Shown here one piece after another: positions 23,939 to 32,300 of a stretch of 34,047 nucleotides of DNA. The position numbers and the translations under genes were made by a program. The DNA is from Deltaproteobacteria bacterium (lineage in GTDB: Bacteria; Myxococcota_A; UBA796; GCA-2862545), in NCBI GenBank assembly GCA_006226595.1, contig SBGP01000015.1, positions 1-34,047 on the forward strand. The letters are read 5' to 3'. Within the stretch, counting starts at the first letter, position 1. The number at the start of each line of letters is the position of its first letter. Under the pieces are notes generated by a model that did no database searches, had not been told where the DNA came from, and worked only from the letters and a program-made list of their open reading frames with translations.

Positions 23939-25039
23939 TTGACGCGCCTTCCCACATCGGTGCTGCTCGCGCTGGGTGCCGTGCCCGCCGCGGTGACCTA
24001 CGCGGCGCTGCTCGGGCTGGGTCTGCACCGTCACGCGTCCCCCCTCGCGATCTCGCTCGTCGCCACCTCGTTGCTCTTCGGTCCTCCCCTGCTCTCCGGC
24101 GCGTTCGCGGCCCGCGAGCGCTCGCGGATCTTCGCGGGCGTGCTCATCGGCTGGTCGCTGTGCGTGCTGCTCGCGCTGCCGGTGTACTTCCCCGGAGAGC
24201 GCCAGCAGGCGGTTGCTTCGGGGCTCGCGCTGGTCGCACCCGAGGCCGCAGGCCGGTGGATCGCCGAGGGCCTGCCCGAGGAACCGGTCGTCAGCCGTCC
24301 CGAGATCCCCGTGGCCGAGACCGTGCTCGCCGAGGCCCCCACCCCGAGCACCACCGCGCTCGAGGAGCACGAGATCGCCTTGCCCGTGGAGGGTGAGGGT
24401 CGCCGCCTCTCGGTGCCCGTGGTGTTCGAGCACGGCGGGCGGACCGTCGAGGTGTGGATGATGCTCGACACCGGCGCCACCTACACGACCCTGCCGGTCG
24501 AGGTGCTCGAGCTGCTCGGCGCGGCGCCCGGCCCCGGCGATCCGATGATCCGCCTGCACACCGCCAACGGCGAGCGCGAGGCCAGCGTGGCCCTGCTCGA
24601 CGAGGTGTGGCTCGGCAACCTCTCGCTCAAGGGCGTCGCCATTGCCACCTGCGACCTGTGCGAGAGCGGCGAGAACGCTGGATTGCTCGGTCTCAACGTG
24701 ACGGGCGGCTTCAACTGGCAGCTCAACGCCGACACCGCCGAGGTGATCTTCTCGAAGCGCGGCGAGCACAACCGCAAGCTCGACGTGTCGCCCTTCGCGG
24801 ACCTCGCGGCCAGCTTCTCGCGTTTTCCAGGCGGACGGGTCGAGGTCGAGGTCGACCTCGAGAACCTCGCCGATCGCGACATTGCCGAGGCCACCGCCCT
24901 CGTCCAGTGCGGCTCGGCCATGTGGACCGTGAAGCACGAGGGCATCGCCCCCGGCGACTCCGAGACCGCCAAGCGGCGCCTGCCCGTGCACGAGCCCTGC
25001 GACAGCTACCAGATCAGCCTGTTCTCGGCCCGCTGGTAG
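23939..25039 (+). CDS. Membrane-anchored retropepsin-like aspartic protease
   Basis: A 366-residue protein. The N-terminus has three hydrophobic segments (SVLLALGAVPAAVTYAALLGLG; ISLVATSLLFGPPLLSGAF; IFAGVLIGWSLCVLLALPVYF). A Pro/Glu-rich linker (about 100-145) leads to a retropepsin-type domain with the active-site Asp177 in MMLDTGATYTTLP and the second hydrophobic-Gly element GLLGLNV. Such domains work as dimers with one Asp per subunit. The remaining C-terminal region (about 260-366) has cysteines and beta segments and could bind substrate. The TTG at 23939 is favoured because GGAG stands five bases before it; the GTG at 23933 overlaps that site. It overlaps the converging flavoenzyme gene by 26 bases. 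Substrate is unknown. Confidence 0.82.
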   Translation: MTRLPTSVLLALGAVPAAVTYAALLGLGLHRHASPLAISLVATSLLFGPPLLSGAFAARERSRIFAGVLIGWSLCVLLALPVYFPGERQQAVASGLALVAPEAAGRWIAEGLPEEPVVSRPEIPVAETVLAEAPTPSTTALEEHEIALPVEGEGRRLSVPVVFEHGGRTVEVWMMLDTGATYTTLPVEVLELLGAAPGPGDPMIRLHTANGEREASVALLDEVWLGNLSLKGVAIATCDLCESGENAGLLGLNVTGGFNWQLNADTAEVIFSKRGEHNRKLDVSPFADLAASFSRFPGGRVEVEVDLENLADRDIAEATALVQCGSAMWTVKHEGIAPGDSETAKRRLPVHEPCDSYQISLFSARW

Positions 25040-26453
25040 CCCGGAGCGCGAGGGTCGCGACCCGGTGGCCGCCGACGGCGGTCGCGAGCGTGCTCTGGCC
25101 GGGGAACACGCTGTCGCCGACCAGGTACAGCCCCGGGGCCACCGCACCGGGGAACGCGCCGCGCACGTTGGCGAGGCTAGGCACTCGCGGGGGGCCGCCC
25201 ACGAAGCCGCCCGGGCGGCCGACGAAGCGGGCATAGGTCCGCGGCGACGCGGGCAGCGCGTGCACGATGCGCAGCTCGGGCGCGAGAGAGGCCAGGGTGT
25301 GGCGCATCGCCGCCTGCACCGCCGCCACGTCCTCGGGCGTCGCCGGCATCGGAAGGTGGGTCGATGCGGTCATCACCCGCTGTCCGGGTCCCGCGCGCCG
25401 CTCGTCCGCGCCGCTCACGCTCGCGAGCAGGTGGTTGCCCGCGATCAGCGGAGCCTCGGGATCGGCGACGAGCTGCCAGTGGAAGGCCTCCGCGGGCAGC
25501 TCACCCTCGACCACCGCGAACCAGGCGGCCGCACCCCAGCTGCGCTCGACCTCGTCCTGGAGCGGATCCAGCGACGGCAGTGGCGCCTCGGTCAGGTCCC
25601 GCAGCGCCTCGGGGAGCAGGTTGGCGACGACCACGTCGGCGGCGGTCTCTCCGCGGCGGTGGGACACGATCCACCGCTCCCTTTCCCGGCGAAGGCCCTT
25701 GGCGCGATCCGAGAAGGACACCCGACCGCCGAGCTGGCGAATGCCCTCCACCAGGGCGTCCGCGAGGTGACCCATGCCGCCCTTCACGTGGGTGGGCTCG
25801 CGAAACCAGAAGTCGAGCGCCGAGAGCCCGAAGGCCGCATCCGCCTCTGCAGCGGAGGTCTGCACGGTGATCTGCAGGCCGGCGTCGATCGCGAGACGCA
25901 GCGGCGCGAAGCCCTCCACCCCGTGGCGTCGCATCACGGCCTCGACCGTGCGCCCGAAGGCCCCGAGCACGGGCAGGTAGGAGCCAGCGCGCCCCACGTG
26001 ACGCGCGAGCATGCTCGCCGAGAGCGGTGGAAGCAGGCTTGGATCCGCGAACAGCGGCCACAGGGCATCGGCGACGCGACCCTGCGTCGCGAAGAAGGCC
26101 TCGATGCCGGCTGGGGCTCCAGGCATCGACGCGAGCTGGCGTGCGAAGGCATCGCGATCCGAGGGCACGACCAGGGACGAGCCCGGCGTGCGCAGCTCGA
26201 CCGCCGGAGAGAGGACCTCGGCGTCGACCGACAAGCCAAGCCGATCCAGCCACTGCCGGAACAGCTGGCCCTCGCCCAGGCCGGCCGCGACCGTGGCCCC
26301 GGCATCGAAGGTCGCCCCGTCCCGGGTGAAGCTGCCCGCGCAGCCGCCCGGGTAGTTCAGCCGCTCGAGCACGAGCACGTCGGCGCCCGCCTCGGCCAGC
26401 GTCAGCGCCGCGCCGAGACCTCCGAAGCCCGTACCGATGACAACCGCGTCCAG
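25014..26453 (-). CDS. FAD-dependent oxidoreductase, phytoene desaturase/CrtI-like
   Basis: A predicted 479-residue flavoprotein. The dinucleotide motif VVIGTGFGGLGAALTLAEAG is followed by VLVLERLNYPGGCAGSF, as in phytoene desaturase, carotenoid isomerase and retinol-saturase-like enzymes. The C-terminal FAD signature is LYLVGDSVFPGQSTLATAVGG. A carotenoid or other polyisoprenoid substrate is likely but not proven; no crtB or crtE gene is present here. No ATG, GTG or TTG exists just before the family N-terminus. A CTG at 26453 with GAGG five bases before it and a seven-base gap after the upstream stop is the best start; the ATG at 26507 inside the upstream gene is the alternative. It overlaps the converging protease gene at its 3' end. 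Confidence 0.83.
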   Translation of the reverse strand: MDAVVIGTGFGGLGAALTLAEAGADVLVLERLNYPGGCAGSFTRDGATFDAGATVAAGLGEGQLFRQWLDRLGLSVDAEVLSPAVELRTPGSSLVVPSDRDAFARQLASMPGAPAGIEAFFATQGRVADALWPLFADPSLLPPLSASMLARHVGRAGSYLPVLGAFGRTVEAVMRRHGVEGFAPLRLAIDAGLQITVQTSAAEADAAFGLSALDFWFREPTHVKGGMGHLADALVEGIRQLGGRVSFSDRAKGLRRERERWIVSHRRGETAADVVVANLLPEALRDLTEAPLPSLDPLQDEVERSWGAAAWFAVVEGELPAEAFHWQLVADPEAPLIAGNHLLASVSGADERRAGPGQRVMTASTHLPMPATPEDVAAVQAAMRHTLASLAPELRIVHALPASPRTYARFVGRPGGFVGGPPRVPSLANVRGAFPGAVAPGLYLVGDSVFPGQSTLATAVGGHRVATLALRATSGPRTG

Positions 26454-26460
26454 AAGCGCC

Positions 26461-27099
26461 TCAGCGAACGATGGCCATGTGGAAGTCCCCGGTGCCGAGC
26501 GCGCCATAGAGTCGCGTCCACAGCAGCAGCCAGGCTTCCATGCCACGGGCGTTGGTGATGTCGCCGAGGTCGACGATGTCGGTCCACCCGAACCACTCGC
26601 CGAGCCACCCGGCGACCCGAGCCTTGGCCTCGGCGTCGTTGCCGCAGATCGGCAGGCTCTTCGGGCCCGCGATGCGGTCGGGGTCGACCATGAGCGCGTT
26701 GGCGACCGTGTTCAGCGCCTTGACCACGCGAAGCTCGGGGTGGGTCCGCTGGATGCGCTCGCCCAGCGAGTCGTCGTTGCACACCGACAGCGTCGGCGGA
26801 AAGCCGTTCGAGAAGTCGAGGGGGTTGGCGACGTCGACGAGGATCTTGCCGGCGAGCGCGTCCCGGCCCGCGAGCTCGAGGGCGGTGAGGCTGTGCAGGC
26901 CCGAGGTGCAGTTGAGCAGGAGCTCCGAGCGGCCGGCGACCTCGGCGAAGGTGTCGGTTCCCCCGCCGTCCACGGCCCAGGCCGTCGCCTTGGGATGGTC
27001 GGGCGCGCGGCTGCCGAGCCACACGTCGTGTCCCTTTGCGCGCAGCGCCGTGCCGAGCGTGCGCGCGACGTCCCCGGTGCCGAGAATGCCGATGTGCAT
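26461..27099 (-). CDS. F420-dependent NADP reductase-like NAD(P)-binding protein
   Basis: A 212-residue protein of the NADP oxidoreductase/coenzyme F420-dependent type. It starts with MHIGILGTGDVARTLGTAL (nucleotide-binding GxGxxA), and LGSRAPDH after strand 2 is consistent with NADP binding. The conserved ALNTVANALMVDP and LPICGNDAEAK segments and the C-terminal MEAWLLLWTRLYGALGTGDFH fit the family. Whether F420 or only NADP is used cannot be decided. Length is normal. GGAGGG lies four bases before the ATG, and the frame upstream of 27099 is not coding. The CrtI-like gene begins seven bases after its stop, so they form an operon. It is divergent from mltG. Confidence 0.88.
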   Translation of the reverse strand: MHIGILGTGDVARTLGTALRAKGHDVWLGSRAPDHPKATAWAVDGGGTDTFAEVAGRSELLLNCTSGLHSLTALELAGRDALAGKILVDVANPLDFSNGFPPTLSVCNDDSLGERIQRTHPELRVVKALNTVANALMVDPDRIAGPKSLPICGNDAEAKARVAGWLGEWFGWTDIVDLGDITNARGMEAWLLLWTRLYGALGTGDFHMAIVR

Positions 27100-27184
27100 G
27101 TGCCCTCCGATGCAAAGAGCATATGCGTGCGCTTCCCGCAGAGCCCGATTTTGGCTAGGTTCCCCACGATTCCACGGAGAATGC

Positions 27185-28135
27185 GTGCTCCTCTTCCTCG
27201 CCCTCGCTGGCTGCGTCGACCCGGACGCCCCCCTCTCGTCCGACAGCACCGCGGTCGTGTTCGAGGTTCCTCCTGGCTCCGCGGCCTCCACCCTCGGCGA
27301 CGACCTCGAAGGGGCGGGCCTCGCGGTCTCCGAGTTCCAGTGGAAGATGTTCCTCCGCGGCACCGACGGCAGCTGCCTGAAGGCCGGCAAGTTCGAGCTG
27401 CGCAAGGACATGAGCCTCACCGAGGTCATGACGACCCTGTGCGGGCCGCCGATCCCGGACGACGTGCCGTTCACCGTGGTCGAAGGCTGGCGCATCCGCG
27501 ACATCGACGCCGCCCTCGCCGAGAAGGGGTGGATCGAGGCCGGCGAGTACGCGGCGCTCGCGCTGGACAAGGCGGTCGACGCGCCCTTCGAGGTCACCTC
27601 GCCGACCTACGAGGGCTACCTGTGGCCCGAGACCTACATGGTCCGCCCGCCGCCGGCCTTCGAGCCCGAGGACCTGATCGCGCGCCAGCTCGCGACGTTC
27701 AAGGAGCGCTTCCTCGACAGCCACGAGCTCGGCGGTAAGCCGCTGCACGACGTCGTGGTCATGGCCTCGATGCTCGAGCGCGAAGAGCCCAAGCCGACCC
27801 AGCGCCCCATCGTCGCCGGCATCCTCTGGAAGCGCATCGACAACGGCTGGCAGCTCGGCGTGGACGCCACCAGCCGCTACGAGCTCGAGAACTGGAACGA
27901 CCGCAGCGCGTTCCTCAAGAAGCTCCGCGACCCTGAAGACGCGTACAATACGCGTGTGCACAAGGGGCTTCCCCCGACGGCCATTGGCAACCCGACGCTG
28001 GCGTCGCTCGAGGCCGCCCTCGAGCCCAAGGAGAGCCCCTACTGGTTCTACCTGCACGACGGCAGCGGCACGTTCCACGGCGGAAAGGACGCAACCGAGC
28101 ACGAGGCCAACCGGAAGAAGTACAACGTCTACTGA
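27185..28135 (+). CDS. mltG: Endolytic peptidoglycan transglycosylase MltG, lipoprotein form
   Basis: A 316-residue YceG/MltG protein that cuts nascent peptidoglycan strands. Family features are the N-terminal LysM-like part (VVFEVPPGSAASTLGDDL, then VVEGWRIRDIDAALA), YEGYLWPETY, the catalytic Glu198 in ASMLEREEPKPTQRP, GVDATSRYE and the C-terminal YNTRVHKGLPPTAIGNP. Instead of the usual transmembrane anchor there is a very short hydrophobic start ending in LAGC (Cys10), so it is predicted to be a lipoprotein. The GTG at 27185 has GGAGA upstream. An in-frame ATG at 27110 would give an Arg-rich N-region but lacks a ribosome site. Downstream is a REC-domain gene. It is divergent from the F420-reductase-like gene. 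Confidence 0.93.
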   Translation: MLLFLALAGCVDPDAPLSSDSTAVVFEVPPGSAASTLGDDLEGAGLAVSEFQWKMFLRGTDGSCLKAGKFELRKDMSLTEVMTTLCGPPIPDDVPFTVVEGWRIRDIDAALAEKGWIEAGEYAALALDKAVDAPFEVTSPTYEGYLWPETYMVRPPPAFEPEDLIARQLATFKERFLDSHELGGKPLHDVVVMASMLEREEPKPTQRPIVAGILWKRIDNGWQLGVDATSRYELENWNDRSAFLKKLRDPEDAYNTRVHKGLPPTAIGNPTLASLEAALEPKESPYWFYLHDGSGTFHGGKDATEHEANRKKYNVY

Positions 28136-28145
28136 TCCGCGAACC

Positions 28146-28472
28146 ATCCTCGTCGTCGACGACGACCCCAGCGTGCGGGCGCTGCACTGCCGCGCGCTGG
28201 AGGCGCTCGGCTACCGCGCCATCGCGGCCTCGACCGGCGCGCAAGCGCTCGAAGCCGCATCGCGCGCCGACCTGGTACTCACCGACCTGAACCTGCCAGA
28301 CATGTGGGGCGAGGATCTGGCGCGGGCGCTGCGAGAAGCAGGCATCACGGCTCCCATCCTCGGCGTCACCGGCGAGTCCGCGGAGGCCAGGGACCCCCTC
28401 GATCACGTCGAGCAGAAGCCCATGCGCGTGGCGCGACTGCGACAACTGCTCGCCGAGTTCCTCCCGGCTTGA
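28146..28472 (+). CDS. Single-domain response regulator (REC only), start codon unclear
   Basis: A complete receiver domain of about 108 residues. The acidic pocket is VVDDD (residues 3-7), the phosphoacceptor is Asp47 (LTDLNLP), the switch Thr is Thr75 (GVTGES) and the conserved Lys is Lys91 (EQKP). It has no output domain, so it resembles CheY-like or phosphorelay intermediates. The domain begins right after the mltG stop in the +1 frame. No ATG, GTG or TTG lies between the mltG stop and the domain start; the first in-frame codon that could serve is ATC at 28146. The next GTG at 28173 would delete the acidic pocket, and the GTG at 27954 lies deep inside mltG. A rare start codon, a coupled frameshift or a sequence error are all possible. 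Confidence 0.65.
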   Translation: MLVVDDDPSVRALHCRALEALGYRAIAASTGAQALEAASRADLVLTDLNLPDMWGEDLARALREAGITAPILGVTGESAEARDPLDHVEQKPMRVARLRQLLAEFLPA

Positions 28473-28499
28473 TCTGCGGCGCGCAGCCCGCTGTATACT
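28469..28499 (+). promoter_or_regulatory. Candidate sigma70-type promoter for the downstream lipoprotein
   Basis: TTGATC (28469-28474) and TATACT (28494-28499) resemble -35 and -10 elements with a 19-base spacer, slightly long. The -10 box lies 21 bases before the GTG start of the lipoprotein gene and is AT-rich against a GC-rich background. This is a visual match only. Confidence 0.35.
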
Positions 28500-28520
28500 T
28501 TTCGCCGGAGGAAAAGACCC

Positions 28521-29333
28521 GTGCATCTCCTCGCACCGCGAGCTGCCGCCCTTACGCTGATGCTCGCGCTGACGCTGACCGCGTGCGGAAAGAAGACGGC
28601 CCCGAGCGCTGGTGGCGACACCAGTGGCGGCGACACGACCGCGGCCGCACCCGCGCCTTCCGGACCCATCGACATCGTCTTCGACGACGAGGAGTGGGAC
28701 GAAGAAGAGACGATGAGCTTCCTCGAGGAGACCGCCGACTGCGGCGACCTCTACGCCCTCGAGCCCGCGGCCATGCTCGGAAACCTCTCCGACCCGCAGA
28801 TCTCCTGCCTCGAGGACAAGCTCAACGTCACCGAGGTCCAGACGTTCAAGAAGCGCCTGTCGCTGCTGCTCATCGTCGACGCCTGGTCGTCCGGCGAGTC
28901 GGAGCGCATGCGGTGGGAAGCGCTCGTTCGCCGTCACCTCGACGAGTTCGACCGCTCGGACCCGGACCTCTGCTACAAGTTCGCGCGCCACCTGCAGAAG
29001 CGCGGCTCGGAGTATGGCGAAGAGGCAGTGCGCTGGGCGGACGTCGCGCTCGAGAACAAGACGCGGTGGACCGGCGATACCTACGTGAGCCGCGTGTACA
29101 GCCTGCTCAAGCTCAAGTCGATGGCCGCCGCGGACGTGTGGCAGGCCAGCGAGGCCGCGTTCTCGGCGAACCCCGGCGACGAGTCGCTGCGCGAGGCACG
29201 CGACACCCGCCGCAACGAGGCGAAGACGATGGCGCGCGAGTGGCTCGACTACGCCCGCGAGTCCGGCAAGGACCCGACCCGCGCCTTCGACCTGTGCGTG
29301 AGCGCCGCCGGTACCGAGCAGTACTGCAGCTGA
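28521..29333 (+). CDS. Lipoprotein of unknown function
   Basis: A 270-residue predicted lipoprotein. The signal peptide ends in the lipobox LTAC with Cys22, followed by a Gly/Ser/Thr/Ala linker (about 25-47) and an acidic segment (DDEEWDEEETMSFLEE). The remainder is helical and probably TPR-like, with TFKKRLSLLLIVDAWSSGESERMRWEAL and RWADVALENKTRWTGDTYVSRVYSLLKLK. Cysteines recur at DCGDLYA, ISCLED, DLCYKF, LCVSAA and the C-terminal YCS, so disulfides in the periplasm are possible. The GTG at 28521 has GGAGG upstream. It is not assigned to any family I know. A GC hairpin follows its stop. Confidence 0.75.
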   Translation: MHLLAPRAAALTLMLALTLTACGKKTAPSAGGDTSGGDTTAAAPAPSGPIDIVFDDEEWDEEETMSFLEETADCGDLYALEPAAMLGNLSDPQISCLEDKLNVTEVQTFKKRLSLLLIVDAWSSGESERMRWEALVRRHLDEFDRSDPDLCYKFARHLQKRGSEYGEEAVRWADVALENKTRWTGDTYVSRVYSLLKLKSMAAADVWQASEAAFSANPGDESLREARDTRRNEAKTMAREWLDYARESGKDPTRAFDLCVSAAGTEQYCS

Positions 29334-29344
29334 TGCGTCCACGG

Positions 29345-29360
29345 CGCGGCCCCGGCCGCG
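29345..29360 (+). terminator. GC-rich hairpin after the lipoprotein gene
   Basis: CGCGGC-CCCG-GCCGCG forms a 6-bp stem with a 4-base loop twelve bases after the lipoprotein stop and 31 bases before the SNF2 gene start. Without a T-run it is a weak candidate for an intrinsic terminator. Confidence 0.35.
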
Positions 29361-29390
29361 TCGCGCGATAGGTTCTGGCTCGGAGAAGCG

Positions 29391-32300
29391 TTGCCCCGTC
29401 CGCTGCCAGTCCCAGACCCGCACATCAAGGCGCACGTCGGCGGTCAGCCGTTCTACAACCGCGGCTGGGCCTACCACCGCGACCGTCGCGTCGCGCGGCG
29501 GCAGTGGTCCGAGGACCGGGTGTACGCGGCGGTCCAGGGCAACCAGGCCTTTCCGTACCAGGTCGAGGCCCGCATCGGGCGCGGCCAGAAGGTGGTGTCG
29601 TCGACGTGCACCTGCGCGATGGGCGGCGCGTGCAAGCACGTCGCGGCGCTGCTCATCGCCTTCGAGCAGGAACCCACGACCTTCCGCGAGATCGAGGCGG
29701 CCCCGCCGCGAGCGCCCGTGCGCGACTGGCAGACCTGGGCCGAGGAGCGCGGGGTCGCGGACCTGCTCGACGAGCCTGTGACCCGGGTGTTCTCGTCGTG
29801 GCGCATGTACGAGCTGCCGCTGAACCGCCAGGACACGGTGCGCGGCGCCCTCACCGGCGAGCCTCGGGGCAGCCGCCACCAGCAGGCCGCGCTGTCCCGC
29901 GCACTCGACGACCTCGTCGACTGGCTCGAGGACGAGGCCCAGCACCGACGCGACGTGCGGCACTACAACGCCGAGGCCGAGAGCTGGCGGGAGGTCCCGC
30001 CGCGCGAGACCTGGCTCGTTCCCCTGTACAGCTGGCTTCGGGCGAGCGTCGCCGAAGCCCCGCCCCACCTCGGCCTCGCCGGACCCGAGCTCGAGTCCCA
30101 GCTGCACCTTCACGAGGACCCGCCCGCGATCGCCGTGCCCACCGAAGAGGGCCAGGCCTCCTCGCCGATCCCGCTCCAGCCGCGACCCGACGAGGCACCC
30201 GCGGAACCGGCCGCCGCCCGGGCGGTACTCGACGTGCTCACGCACCCGGACTTCGCTGGGGGGCGGGTTCGCGAGTGGATGTCCGCGATGGCGCGCATTC
30301 CCACGTGGGAGCGGGCGCTCATGGCGCTCGACCAGCTGGTCGATGCCAACGGCCTGCCCGAGGACCCGGAGGGCCGCGAACCCGGCTGGCGCATCGAGCA
30401 CAAGGGCACGTACAAGCTCACGCCGGTGTGGGTGCGGCCGTTCAAGACCAAGGGCGGGCTGCGAGCCTGGCCGATGGGCTACGAGAGCGAGCGCCTCACC
30501 GATCCTCGCGACCGGGAGGCCCTCGACATCCTCAAGGGCTACGGCCATGCGAAGAATGCCCAGGTGCTGTGGGCGCTCGCCGCGCTGATCGGCCATCCGC
30601 GGGTGATCTGGGAGCGGGGCGAGCACATGGCCGTGCGCAAGGGCGAGGTCGGCCTCGAGTGGCGCCCCGCGGCGGGTGGGGTGGAGCTGGTACCGACCGT
30701 CGACGACGACGAGGTCGACGCCGCCGAGCTCCTCCGCGCCCTGGACCAGGCATCCGGCGAACGCCTGCTGTGGGTGGACGTGCGCCGCTCGCGGCTGGTG
30801 CTGTGCCCCTGCCCCCCGGGCACCGAGAGGCTGCTGCGCAAGGTGCTCGGTCGCAGCCGGCGCTTCCCGCCGGAGGCCGTCGAGCCGATGCTCCGCCGGT
30901 TCGAGTCCCTGTCGACCCTCGCGCCAATGCGGCTGCGCGGCGAGCTGCGCGGCGAGGCCGTGGCCCCCGACCTGCGACCGCTCGTGCGACTGGCGCCCGC
31001 ACCCGACGGCAGCCTCGAGCTGGTCGTGCGCTCGCGGGTGCTGCCGGGCTCGATCCCCCAGCCTCCTGGACGTGGCCCCGACGAGGTCGCCGCCGTGCGC
31101 GACGGGGTGCGCGTGTTCGCGGAGCGTCAGCTGGACGACGAGCCCGAAGCCTTCCGCCATGCACTCGCGGCGCTGGACCTCCCCGATCAAGAGGGCTTCA
31201 CCTGGACCCTCGACGATCCCGAGCAGGCACTGCCCGTGGTCCTCGCGCTTCGCGAGCACCAGGCGCGCTTCCAGGTCGAGTGGTCTCGCCCGCCCCCGCG
31301 CATCTCGCGACGGGCCACGGCGGGCGACCTCAAGGTGAAGGGCGACGAGCGCCGCGACTGGTTCGGAGTCGAAGGCGGGCTCGACGTCGACGGGGACGCA
31401 CTGCCGCTTGCCGACCTGTTGCTCGCGATCCGCTCGAAGAAGCACTTCGTGCGCCTCGACGACGGCGGGTTCATCCACCTGTCGCGTCGGCTGGTCGCGC
31501 AGCTCAAGGACACCGCCGAGTCCGCGTGGGACACCCGAGACGGCGTGGCCATCGCCCCGCTGGCCGCCGAGACCCTGGCCGAGGTCGAGGCCGATGGCGC
31601 CGAGATCGCGCTGCCCGACTCCTTCCGAGTACGGGCCGAGCGGCTGCGTGAGGCTGCGGACCTCGACATCCCCGTCCCCGAGGGGCTGAACGCGACCTTG
31701 CGGCCGTATCAGGTCGATGGACTGCGGTTCCTGGCGCGCCTCGCCCACTGGGCACCCGGCGCGGTGCTCGCCGACGACATGGGCCTCGGGAAGACACTGC
31801 AGACCCTGGCGCTGCTGCTGCGACGGCGTGAGCGCGGTCCGGCGCTGGTCGTGGCACCCGCCTCGGTGAATACGAACTGGATGCGCGAGGCCGCGCGCTT
31901 CGCACCGGGGCTCGATGTGCGACCGTACCGGGGCAGTCGCCGGCTGAAGCTGCTCGATGCCCTCGGCCCGAACCAGGTGCTCGTCACCAGCTGGGACCTG
32001 ATGACCCGCGACGCGAAGGCGCTGTCCAAGCACCGCTTCGCGACCGTGGTGCTCGACGAGGCCCAGGCGATCAAGAACCCGGGCACCCGCCGGGCACGCG
32101 CCTCGGTGGCCCTCGACGGGGAGTTCGTCGTCGCCCTCACCGGAACGCCGGTCGAGAACCGCGTCGGCGAGGTGTGGAGTCTGTTTCGGACCGTGGTTCC
32201 CGGGCTTCTCGGCCCGGCCTTCGCGTTCAAGGAACGCTTCGTGTCGCCGATCGAGAAGAGCGGCAGCAGCACCGCCCAGGCGGCGCTGTCCCGGCTGATC

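Noticed and set aside
23311-23955. N-terminal extension of purF
   Set aside because: It reads the exonuclease gene out of frame. Cys2 after the ATG at 23310 must be near the N-terminus for catalysis.
27185-28472. MltG-REC fusion protein by programmed frameshift
   Set aside because: The site (TAC TGA TCC) is not a known slippery sequence, and joining a periplasmic enzyme to a cytosolic receiver makes no topological sense. It is kept only as an alternative for the start problem.
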